Source: CAZUNO01 sp964621445 [NCBI: Candidatus Hadarchaeota archaeon]
Lineage (GTDB): Archaea; CAYQAE01; CAYVLA01
Direction of reading: 5' to 3'
Length of the DNA: 34,281 nucleotides
Assembly: GCA_964621445.1 (NCBI GenBank)
Contig: CAZUNO010000026.1
Coordinates: 1-34,281 of the forward strand
Shown: positions 15,717-22,801 of the stretch, in pieces
Position numbering within the stretch: the stretch's first letter is position 1
How the letters are laid out: each line of letters begins with the position of its first letter
Made by a program: the position numbers and the translations under genes
Notes under the pieces: generated by a model
What the model was told of the DNA's origin: nothing
The model's database searches: none
The model's input: the letters and a program-made list of their open reading frames with translations, nothing else

Positions 15717-16448
15717 ATGAAAATCCCTAGATTCTTAGTCATTACTACGATAGCCATAGCTTGCCTGGCCGGTCTATACGTTACCTATGAGGTAACCAGC
15801 GCCAGCGAAACGGATTCCATGCCTGAGAGGCTGGGAAGTCTTGGTGAGCTGATAGACCCTCAGGAAAGCGTGTCCATGCGCGATATGGAGGCTTCGGAAT
15901 TAGATAACTTTCTCGCTTCGGTGGAGGGTCACCCGGCCTTTTTTGAGGCCGTGACATTCTTTATGGAGGAGAAGAATTTTCCCGGGTGGGATCTGGAGTC
16001 CCAGCAGGGACAGATCGCGGTTGTGGACGATCAAACGGTTAGCATTTGGTCATCGGAGACCAATCCGGTGAATGGTACCTATGGAGTGTTCATATTTGCC
16101 AGGGATGAGGATGGGAACCACCAGATTTGGAGGATGGTAACCAACATAGGTCAGAAGTCCATTGAGGGAGGGGACCCTCCGGTCTGCGACCTGCCGGTTT
16201 ACGTGTGGTCAAATGGAATGCCCGTGTACTTCGTATCGGTGTGGCATTGGATAGGGGGCCGATGGTTCCCTTATAATTATTGGTGGCATGATTCTCACAA
16301 CCATCCTAACTGGTACTATAGTTACTATAACCACTGGTGGTGGAGGCACTACTGGTATGGCTATGAATGGGCCCCCTGGTATAACTGGTACTATGCCTGG
16401 TTCTACTGGCGATACTTCAATTACTGGTCCACTTACTTCCCGTACTAG
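15717..16448 (+). CDS. Exported protein with Trp/Tyr/His-rich tail, paralog A
   Basis: No known family is recognised. The 243-residue protein starts with a signal peptide or anchor (residues 5-26, FLVITTIAIACLAGLYVTYE). A globular alpha/beta part runs to about residue 180 and includes WRMVTNIGQ and WSNGMPVYFV. The last 62 residues (182-243) contain 14 Trp, 17 Tyr, 4 Phe and 5 His, for example NYWWHDSHNHPNWYY and NYWSTYFPY. The tail has Trp at spacings of 3-4 (positions 37, 40, 43, 47, 50 of the tail), which would place them on one helix face or in stacked turns. There is no C-terminal membrane segment. The next gene is a full-length paralog. Function is unknown; metal, heme or glycan binding or an adhesive surface layer are guesses from composition. 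Confidence 0.85.
   Translation: MKIPRFLVITTIAIACLAGLYVTYEVTSASETDSMPERLGSLGELIDPQESVSMRDMEASELDNFLASVEGHPAFFEAVTFFMEEKNFPGWDLESQQGQIAVVDDQTVSIWSSETNPVNGTYGVFIFARDEDGNHQIWRMVTNIGQKSIEGGDPPVCDLPVYVWSNGMPVYFVSVWHWIGGRWFPYNYWWHDSHNHPNWYYSYYNHWWWRHYWYGYEWAPWYNWYYAWFYWRYFNYWSTYFPY
16275..16321 (+). repeat. Conserved tail repeat, copy 1
   Basis: These 47 bases encode NYWWHDSHNHPNWYYS in paralog A and match 17031-17077 with five mismatches and no gap, far more similar than the rest of the two genes. Confidence 0.75.
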
Positions 16449-16469
16449 GAGGGAAGGTGAGCTGGTAGA

Positions 16470-17273
16470 TTGCATTACAAATGGGCATCAAGACACAGGG
16501 GACTTCTGATTCTTGCCGTCATTTTAATCTCCGTGATCCTCGGGCTGTATGCGATTTATTCTTCCATTGCTAGTCCATTTTCTGAAGGAAGGGATGGACT
16601 GGGGGAGCTCTTAGAGGCGGGAGGTGACGGGAAGGTTTCCCTGTTAAACGGCTCCGAGGCCAGCGGGGTAATGGAGCTATTGAGGGGAACGGGGGAGTGG
16701 AATATGGCACTTGAGTATCTAATGTCAAAGGGGTTTGATGTCGATTCCCTGTATGTCGAATGCTACCGGGTCCAGCATATTGATATGATAATCAACCTCA
16801 GTCGGTCAATACTTACCGAGAAGGAAAATGGCAGCATAGCTGAGTTTGTCATTGCATCCGACCAAGCGGGAATGGTATCAGCCTGGATAATCATAACCAA
16901 CATTCCCCTAAAGAAGGTGAATGGAGGTAAAACGCCATCCAATCGGATACCGGTTCAAACGTTTAGCAATGGAATGCCAGTTTTCTACGTAAATTTCTAC
17001 CACCTTGTCAATGGCAAGTGGCTCAGTAGCAATTATTGGTGGCATAATTCTCACGATCATCCAAACTGGTACTACAGCCAATACGAATATTGGCATACGT
17101 ACTACAAGTGGCACGATATACCCTGGATTTCCTGGTACGACTGGTTCTTCTCCTGGTACTACGGGAATCGTTTCAATTATTGGTCCACGTGGTTTCCAAT
17201 TCAGGAACCAACCACCGAGGTAATTGGACTGGTACTCTTCATCAGCTTGATTTTCGCCCAGAGAAGGTTATAG
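16470..17273 (+). CDS. Exported protein with Trp/Tyr/His-rich tail, paralog B
   Basis: The 267-residue protein is a paralog of the preceding gene. It has an N-terminal anchor (about residues 11-32), a shared middle domain (TNI, GG, FSNGMPV in the same order) and a 61-residue aromatic segment that aligns to paralog A without gaps with 32 identities. These include the NYWWH, SH.HPNWYYS and FNYWST..FP blocks. It then continues past the shared tail into IQEPTTEVIGLVLFISLIFAQRRL-type end (motif, hydrophobic stretch, basic residues), which resembles archaeal C-terminal sorting signals. No ATG suits the frame: start TTG 16470 is preceded by AGGTGAG about ten bases upstream and 21 bases separate it from paralog A. 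Function unknown. Confidence 0.82.
   Translation: MHYKWASRHRGLLILAVILISVILGLYAIYSSIASPFSEGRDGLGELLEAGGDGKVSLLNGSEASGVMELLRGTGEWNMALEYLMSKGFDVDSLYVECYRVQHIDMIINLSRSILTEKENGSIAEFVIASDQAGMVSAWIIITNIPLKKVNGGKTPSNRIPVQTFSNGMPVFYVNFYHLVNGKWLSSNYWWHNSHDHPNWYYSQYEYWHTYYKWHDIPWISWYDWFFSWYYGNRFNYWSTWFPIQEPTTEVIGLVLFISLIFAQRRL
17031..17077 (+). repeat. Conserved tail repeat, copy 2
   Basis: This is the second copy of the 47-base segment at 16275-16321, encoding NYWWHNSHDHPNWYYS in paralog B. Strong DNA identity points to selection on the motif, recent duplication or gene conversion. Confidence 0.75.
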
Positions 17274-17291
17274 CGGGCATATATCCCACAT

Positions 17292-18839
17292 ATGATGAGA
17301 GTTATATCCGTCTCCGAACTAATCCACGCGAGAACCTTGAGATCAAGGCTAATCTTTCTTCAGGCAACGGCGTTCTTCACCGGGATGTCAATAATGGGAT
17401 TAGAGATGCTGGCATCCAGGTTCCTGGCACCCTACTTCGGCACCTCAACCTACGTATGGGCTACCATTATTGGAATGGCAATGATCGCTCTTTCAGTTGG
17501 CTATGTGCTAGGGGGTAGATGGGCGGATAGAAATCCGAGGTCATCGGGACTATTCAAAATCCTGTTCGTGGCTGCCTGCCTGACTCTAATAATTCCCATT
17601 GGTAGGATAATTTCGAGGTTAGGTTTCCAGGGCGCCGTCGAGATGTCATGGATCGGCTTTGCCGTTGGCCTTTTCGGGTCCCTCGGGCTTTTCTTCGTTC
17701 CCATGATGCTTTTGGCATGTGCATCTCCGTACATAATTCGTCTGGCGGCAAGGACGGTAGGAACGGTTGGCACCACCTCCGGTAGGATATATTCGGTATC
17801 GACGGTCGGAAGCATAGCCGGTGTTTTCCTGACTACTTTTTTGGGAATGCCTTATCTGGGTGTTGTGGAGACCCTTTTGGCCTATGGAATACTCATGCTG
17901 ACCATCAGTACCATTGGTCTTAAATCACCCCTGATGGGGGTCATGGGAGGGTTATTGATCCTGGGCGTTGTGTTGGCCCCAACCCAGGTAGGAGGGGAGG
18001 TTTTGTTCGAGGGTGAATCGGTTTACAACTACGTAAGGGTGGTGGAATCCTCAAACGATAGGTTGCTGCTGAAGCTCAATGAAGGCATAGGGTCCCAATC
18101 AGTCTACTCCGAGGACGACCTCTATACGCGTGGGATATGGGACTATTTTCTGGCCCCTCTACTGTTCAAGCCCAATGCCAAGGATGTCCTGGTGATTGGT
18201 TTTGCAGGCGGAACTGCTGGAAGGCAGTACCTCGAATTGTCAAACGCCAGCATCGTGGGGGTTGAGATTGATCCCCTTGTTGTGGAAGTCTCCAAACGAT
18301 ACTTCGGGGTTAAAGAAAGCGACCGTTTGGATGTGGAGGTTGCAGACGGAAGGACCTATCTGCTGATGCATCAAAAGAAGTTTGATATCATAATTATGGA
18401 TGCCTTTAACCCGCCAACCATTCCCTTTCACCTAGCAACCAAGGAGTTCTTTGAGCTTGTTGAGGAAAGGCTCAAAAAGCGTGGTGTAGTCGCGGTGAAT
18501 GTCCCCAGATACGGGCGACCAGCCCACGTAGTGGACCCCGTCTGCGCCACACTGGAATCTGTTTTCGATGAGGTATTTCTAGTTGATAGAAGGCCCAATA
18601 TTCCTCAACTAGCATTGGCATTTGAAGATGATGTCCGGTTGGAGGAATTCGTATCCAAGGTGGAGATAAATGCTATTAACGCACCAAAGAGGATCGTGAA
18701 TGGAATATCTAGCGGAGTTGGGGTTTTTGATGGTGATCGGTCCACGATCCTAACCGATAATCGATCTCCAATAGAGATCCTGGTACACAAGATAATTTTC
18801 GATTACGCGACCGGCGAGGAATCACTCGATTTAGGTTAG
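17292..18839 (+). CDS. Membrane-fused spermidine-synthase-like protein
   Basis: The 515-residue protein joins a membrane domain of several helices (about residues 20-230) to a soluble spermidine-synthase-like Rossmann domain. In the latter, VIGFAGGTAG (302-310) binds an adenosyl cofactor, VGVEIDP holds the ribose-binding acid, and MDAFNPPTIPFHLATKEFF supplies Asp370 at the catalytic position. This is the architecture annotated as fused MFS/spermidine synthase; for most members the reaction is unproven and could be aminopropyl or methyl transfer. It lies 18 bases after paralog B and so is likely co-transcribed. The end is convergent with the CoA-binding gene, with an eight-base gap. ATG 17292 is followed directly by a second ATG, and either could be used. 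Confidence 0.85.
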   Translation: MMRVISVSELIHARTLRSRLIFLQATAFFTGMSIMGLEMLASRFLAPYFGTSTYVWATIIGMAMIALSVGYVLGGRWADRNPRSSGLFKILFVAACLTLIIPIGRIISRLGFQGAVEMSWIGFAVGLFGSLGLFFVPMMLLACASPYIIRLAARTVGTVGTTSGRIYSVSTVGSIAGVFLTTFLGMPYLGVVETLLAYGILMLTISTIGLKSPLMGVMGGLLILGVVLAPTQVGGEVLFEGESVYNYVRVVESSNDRLLLKLNEGIGSQSVYSEDDLYTRGIWDYFLAPLLFKPNAKDVLVIGFAGGTAGRQYLELSNASIVGVEIDPLVVEVSKRYFGVKESDRLDVEVADGRTYLLMHQKKFDIIIMDAFNPPTIPFHLATKEFFELVEERLKKRGVVAVNVPRYGRPAHVVDPVCATLESVFDEVFLVDRRPNIPQLALAFEDDVRLEEFVSKVEINAINAPKRIVNGISSGVGVFDGDRSTILTDNRSPIEILVHKIIFDYATGEESLDLG

Positions 18840-18847
18840 AATTTAAG

Positions 18848-19228
18848 CTACATCTCCTCCGGATCAAGGCCCAGGCTCATTATGCTGCAGGCCAGTATGG
18901 GATTCAGGTCCAGCTCCCTGGCCTTTGTCATTAATTCCGGCGAATCGGCCCCCGGGTTTACAAAGAGGAGTTCCACTCCCTTGGCAGCTATATCCTCCAT
19001 TAGCCCAATGCCTATTTCGGGATTTACATACAGCGAGGCGGCGTCGACTTGACCGGGGACATCACGTATTGAAGGATATGCTTTCAGTCCCTCGACACTA
19101 TCATCACGAATGCTGATTGGGTATACCTGGTAGCCCTTTTTCCTGTAGGCCCTTACCGCTTTGTTACTATATCTAGTCCGGTCATTAACAGCTCCAATTA
19201 TGGCTATGGATTCGATGTCCTCTAACAT
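18848..19228 (-). CDS. CoA-binding protein, YccU-like
   Basis: The 126-residue single-domain protein has the CoA-binding Rossmann fold (CoA_binding_2 group): IAIIGAVNDRTRYSNKAVRAYRKKG with YQVYPI, then VDAASLYVNPE and ELLFVNPGADSPEL. It is of family-typical length. It probably binds CoA or an acyl-CoA; the biological role of the family is unclear. ATG 19228 is preceded by GCATTAATCT about 30 bases upstream as a likely promoter, and the gene is divergent from the ATP-cone/nuclease gene. Confidence 0.85.
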   Translation of the reverse strand: MLEDIESIAIIGAVNDRTRYSNKAVRAYRKKGYQVYPISIRDDSVEGLKAYPSIRDVPGQVDAASLYVNPEIGIGLMEDIAAKGVELLFVNPGADSPELMTKARELDLNPILACSIMSLGLDPEEM

Positions 19229-19320
19229 GGATGATGAGGTGGCTCCCGGTTAGATTAATGCATCGTTAGGTCGGGTTGTAGCCAAGGGGTTGCGAAAGGG
19301 TAGCTGGCGAATTTTAAAAT

Positions 19321-19340
19321 GGAAAATTAATTTAATTTCC
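19321..19340 (+). promoter_or_regulatory. Palindromic promoter of the ATP-cone nuclease gene
   Basis: GGAAAATTAATTTAATTTCC is a near-perfect palindrome that overlaps the TATA position (TTTAATTT, centred about 27 bases before ATG 19361). A regulator bound here would block the basal factors. The low-complexity A/T core makes chance symmetry possible. Confidence 0.4.
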
Positions 19341-19360
19341 CCACCTTGAATAGGGTGTTA

Positions 19361-20212
19361 ATGGTCAGAGTTACTAGAGCTTCGGGCAAAAGACAGAGAT
19401 TCAATCCGCGTAAGATTTACCGCACGTGTCTTAGGGCGGGCGTTAGCCGCAAAACCGCAAAAGAGGTAACCGAGGAGATAGAGGAGAGCATATACGATGG
19501 AATAGAGACCAAGGAAATCCTCAAGATGGTTATACAGGGGTTAAGAAAACGGGGTAAAAACGATGCCGCAAGTAGGTATGATCTTAAGCAGGCCATAATG
19601 CGCATGGGGCCTGAGGGTTTTCCATTTGAGACATTTCTAGCCCAGGTCCTGGAGAGATATGGATACCGGACCAAGCTTAGACAGTACGTGCAGGGCTTCT
19701 GTGTGCGACAGGAGATCGATATTATAATCGTAAAGGACGGGAAGAGGGAAATGGTTGAAGTGAAGTATCATAACTCTCCAGGTATCTACACAGGGCTAAA
19801 GGAAGCCATGTACACCCATGCACGTTTTCTGGACCTCCAGGAGGGTTACGAGGCTGGGAAATGTGAGGAATTCCAGAATGCATGGCTGGCCACCAATACC
19901 CGTAGTTCGGATGAGGCCCGGAAATATACTTCATGCAATGGGCTCAAGTTGCTGGGCTGGAGGCAACCCGAGGAGGGGGGAATCGAGCGTATGGTGGAGG
20001 AAAAGGGTCTCTATCCGGTTACCCTCTTGCCCTCCTTGAACAAGAACACATTCAGGGCTTTGAGCAAGGCCAATATCATGTTGATGGATAACCTGGCTTC
20101 CCATGACTCATCCGAACTGAGCCAGCTAACCGGTATGAAAATTGAGGATACACGTTCGCTACTGAAACGCGCCCATTCCATTATCGATGACCCACTGGGT
20201 CGATATGATTAG
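19361..20212 (+). CDS. ATP-cone / PD-(D/E)xK nuclease fusion
   Basis: The 283-residue protein has three parts. Residues 2-85 form an ATP-cone (VRVTRASGKRQRFNPRKIYRT), a nucleotide-sensing module known from ribonucleotide reductases and NrdR. Residues 88-200 are a restriction-endonuclease-like (Mrr-type) domain with the catalytic set Glu90, Asp120 (EIDIII) and Glu133-x-Lys135 (VEVKYH). The C-terminal region (LLPSLNKNTFRALSKANI ... LTGMKIEDTRSLLKRA) looks like helix-hairpin-helix DNA binding. The combination suggests a DNA nuclease gated by ATP/dATP level, in repair or defence; this is inference. ATG 19361 was preferred over upstream TTG 19346 because it fits the TATA spacing and begins the conserved domain. 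It ends convergent with the M42 gene. Confidence 0.85.
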   Translation: MVRVTRASGKRQRFNPRKIYRTCLRAGVSRKTAKEVTEEIEESIYDGIETKEILKMVIQGLRKRGKNDAASRYDLKQAIMRMGPEGFPFETFLAQVLERYGYRTKLRQYVQGFCVRQEIDIIIVKDGKREMVEVKYHNSPGIYTGLKEAMYTHARFLDLQEGYEAGKCEEFQNAWLATNTRSSDEARKYTSCNGLKLLGWRQPEEGGIERMVEEKGLYPVTLLPSLNKNTFRALSKANIMLMDNLASHDSSELSQLTGMKIEDTRSLLKRAHSIIDDPLGRYD

Positions 20213-20222
20213 TAAGGTCACC

Positions 20223-21263
20223 TTAGATTCCGGTGCAGAAAGCTGAGACCAGGTCCGCGCAGGCCTGCAGGTCGGATAGATCGAGCAACGAGAGCCCGTT
20301 ATGTATATATCTGCACGGGCAGGAAAGGACTCCGGAGGGCACCCCACTTCTGGTAAGTGCTATTCTACCAGCATCGGTTCCACCATACAGCGGTTTCTTT
20401 ATCTGGTACGGGATCCCCTCCTCCTGGGCTCTGGATTTCAGCGTCTCAACGATCTTTGGGTGGGCAATTAGGGATTTATCGGCAACGGTTATGGCCGGTC
20501 CTTTTCCCAAACGGGTGGGACATTTCTCATTTTCTATCCCTGGAATGTCGCCGGCCGCCGTATTTTCGATGGCCAGAGCCATATCAGGTTCCGCCGAGTA
20601 AGCGGCTGTGGTTGCTCCTCTGCCACCTACCTCTTCGCAAACGGTAAAATTGAAGATGAAGGTAGCGGTGTGGTAGGTCTCTATCAGCCCTTTTAGAATA
20701 TGAATAAGAATGGCACAGCCCACCCTGTCATCGAAAGCCTTGCCCATAACCCTGTCGAATCCGATTCTACTGAATGAATGGTGAATTGTGAAGGGGGTTC
20801 CGACCTCAATGCCGACCGACCCCACTTCCTCGGCAGAGGAAGCACCAATATCTACAAACATCTTGTCGCTTTGGATTACCTTGTCCCTCTCGTCCTTTTT
20901 CTGGAGATGCGGAGGCTTAGTACCCACTACTCCTCGAATAGAAGAGTCCACTAACTGGAATTTCACAGGGTGACCAAGCAATGTTCGGTCGTCCCAAGAT
21001 CCGAGCTTTTCGAATCTGATAAAACCGTGGTCATCGATATGGGTGGTGATGAATCCTACCTCGTCCATATGGGCATCGAGTAATACCCTCGGTCCATCTT
21101 CCATGCCTTCCTTGATGACCACGAGGTTTCCCAGTCGGTCAATCTCGGATTTCACGGGCAGATCCTCGATTTTGGACAATATGATATTTCTCACATGCGA
21201 TTCAAATCCGGAAACGCCAATGACATTGGATAGGTCTTCGAGGTCGTCGATCAAGCGGGACAT
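20223..21263 (-). CDS. M42 family aminopeptidase
   Basis: The 346-residue cytoplasmic metallopeptidase is of the glutamyl/deblocking aminopeptidase (TET-like, FrvX) family, which releases N-terminal residues from peptides. Two-metal-site residues are visible: His65 and Asp67 (DAHMDEVGF), Asp178/179 (KAFDDRVGC), catalytic Glu210 and Glu211 (CEEVGGRGA), Glu233 (AIENT, where many relatives have Asp) and His321 (YIHNG). ATG 21263 gives the family-typical MSRLIDDLEDLSNVIGVSGFE-like start; a GTG at 21293 would add ten residues. It is divergent from endonuclease IV, 82 bases away, and convergent with the nuclease gene across a TAAGGT-C-ACCTTA palindrome. Confidence 0.93.
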   Translation of the reverse strand: MSRLIDDLEDLSNVIGVSGFESHVRNIILSKIEDLPVKSEIDRLGNLVVIKEGMEDGPRVLLDAHMDEVGFITTHIDDHGFIRFEKLGSWDDRTLLGHPVKFQLVDSSIRGVVGTKPPHLQKKDERDKVIQSDKMFVDIGASSAEEVGSVGIEVGTPFTIHHSFSRIGFDRVMGKAFDDRVGCAILIHILKGLIETYHTATFIFNFTVCEEVGGRGATTAAYSAEPDMALAIENTAAGDIPGIENEKCPTRLGKGPAITVADKSLIAHPKIVETLKSRAQEEGIPYQIKKPLYGGTDAGRIALTRSGVPSGVLSCPCRYIHNGLSLLDLSDLQACADLVSAFCTGI

Positions 21264-21345
21264 GAGAACAACCAGGAGCCGGTGATCCACCACCTATTTC
21301 AATCTCCCCTCTCAAACGATGCTCGCGCCGAGGAATGTGTGGTTA

Positions 21346-22185
21346 ATGAAGATTGGAGTTCATGTTTCCATATCAGGTGGAATAGCCAAAAGCATTGACA
21401 GGGCCTTGGAGCGCAAATGTGACACCATTCAGATATTTGCCAGAACGCCAAGGGCCTGGAAGGGAAAGGATTGGGACCTGGATGACGTTGAATTATTCAT
21501 GAAAAAGAGAAGGGAAGCCAGTATCAAACCAGTTGTTATCCACACCTGCTATCTCATCAATCTTGCAACCCCGAGGGAGGATCTGAGAAGAAAGTCAATG
21601 GAGTGTCTGATTGACGACCTTCGTAGGGCCGATATGGCTGATATTGAATATGTGGTTACCCACCCCGGTTCCAGTTCGGGCATGGAGGGCCGGACAAAAA
21701 GGGTAAGGAAATGTTGTGTGGAAGCACTTCAAAAATCGGATACCGATGCCCAATTGCTAATTGAAAATGTATCAGGAAGTGGAAATAAGGTGGGCAGTTC
21801 CCTTGATGAGCTGGCGGAAATCGTTGATGGAACGGATTTGGGAATACTTATTGATACCTGCCATGCATTTACGGCAGGAATCCCAATTCATGAGCAACCT
21901 GGTGCAGTTCTGGACGAGATGGAGGAAAAGGTGGGGCTGGAAAGGTTAATGGCCCTCCACCTGAATGATTCAAAGGGAAAATTTGGATCCAACATAGATC
22001 ACCATGAACATATAGGAGAGGGGGAAATCGGAGAGGAAGGTTTTAGGCGAATATTATCTGATAAAAGGATTCGGTCAATTCCCGGTATCCTCGAGACCCC
22101 GCAGAGGACCAAGGATGACCCTTCCAATGACCTGATCAATTTGGCAAGGGTAAGGCGTATTCTTGAAGAGGTAAATCCCGAATGA
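21346..22185 (+). CDS. nfo: Endonuclease IV (AP endonuclease)
   Basis: The 279-residue TIM-barrel enzyme cuts DNA 5' of abasic sites in base excision repair. All trinuclear zinc ligands can be matched: His66, His106, Glu140 (IENVSG), Asp170 and His173 (DTCHAF), His205 (LHLND), Asp218 and His220 (DHHEHIG), and Glu250 (ILETP). Length is that of the family. ATG 21346 (MKIGVHVS) is preceded by GAGGA about 11 bases upstream; a frame extension to ATG 21319 adds nine residues with no family support. The end is convergent with the membrane zinc-ribbon gene, 12 bases apart. Confidence 0.96.
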   Translation: MKIGVHVSISGGIAKSIDRALERKCDTIQIFARTPRAWKGKDWDLDDVELFMKKRREASIKPVVIHTCYLINLATPREDLRRKSMECLIDDLRRADMADIEYVVTHPGSSSGMEGRTKRVRKCCVEALQKSDTDAQLLIENVSGSGNKVGSSLDELAEIVDGTDLGILIDTCHAFTAGIPIHEQPGAVLDEMEEKVGLERLMALHLNDSKGKFGSNIDHHEHIGEGEIGEEGFRRILSDKRIRSIPGILETPQRTKDDPSNDLINLARVRRILEEVNPE

Positions 22186-22197
22186 AAGGGGCAGCAT

Positions 22198-22677
22198 TCA
22201 CTCTCCTGCTGACTTCAGATATAGATTGACGTTTTCCAATTTGCGCACCAGACGTCTGTAATCCTGCAATGCCCGTCTTACCCGCCTTGCGTACTCCCGA
22301 GTATTTAGCTCGAGTCCACATTCAGGGCAAAAGCATCTCTCGCCCCTCCCTTCAATTCTCAAGCGGGAGGAGCAAACGTCACAGAGACCATAAATGGATA
22401 ACGGAAAACTGAGGACAAAAGGCCAAGTAGATGGGTCCTTCGTTTCCTTTGGAAAACATGTATTGAACCATGTTTTGGGAAGACGCGCTACCTGGATGGC
22501 AAAGGAAAAGGTGATATCCCAATCCAAGGCCCTTTGGTTATGGGGTATAAGGGAGGCTACCAACCCAGATACACCTATAACCAGTATGGCAGTCGGTACC
22601 AAGGTTGGTAGTCCGATACCTGGTCCAGTAAGTAGCACTGTGAATCCAGCTAAAACTATGAAAGATATGCCGAGCAT
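22198..22677 (-). CDS. Membrane protein with C-terminal zinc ribbon
   Basis: The 159-residue protein has two hydrophobic helices (about residues 3-18 and 26-45). A loop of about 50 residues follows, then a four-cysteine zinc ribbon (Cys99-x2-Cys102 and Cys117-x2-Cys120, with an extra Cys115) and a basic helical tail (REYARRVRRALQDYRRLVRKL). No family is recognised. ATG 22677 is preferred to the in-frame TTG 22701 because a TATA-like TGTATTAT lies 27 bases before it. It is downstream of the SepCysS gene on the same strand but with 124 bases between and its own promoter. Confidence 0.65.
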   Translation of the reverse strand: MLGISFIVLAGFTVLLTGPGIGLPTLVPTAILVIGVSGLVASLIPHNQRALDWDITFSFAIQVARLPKTWFNTCFPKETKDPSTWPFVLSFPLSIYGLCDVCSSRLRIEGRGERCFCPECGLELNTREYARRVRRALQDYRRLVRKLENVNLYLKSAGE

Positions 22678-22701
22678 CGAGCGATTTACTCTTCTCCCCA
22701 A

Positions 22702-22709
22702 TAATACAC
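22702..22709 (-). promoter_or_regulatory. TATA box of the membrane zinc-ribbon gene
   Basis: GTGTATTA on the minus strand, about 27 bases before ATG 22677; this spacing decides the start choice for that gene. Confidence 0.4.
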
Positions 22710-22801
22710 TTCCCGAGGCTTTAGTACTATTTTGACTCCTATCTCTTAATGATTATCTAAAGCGATCCTGATCGGGATTACATGGATTCGATTGATTATG
22801 C

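Noticed and set aside
17090-17518. 142-residue plus-strand frame overlapping paralog B and the fused enzyme
   Set aside because: It lies within two genes that have clear domains; chance frame.
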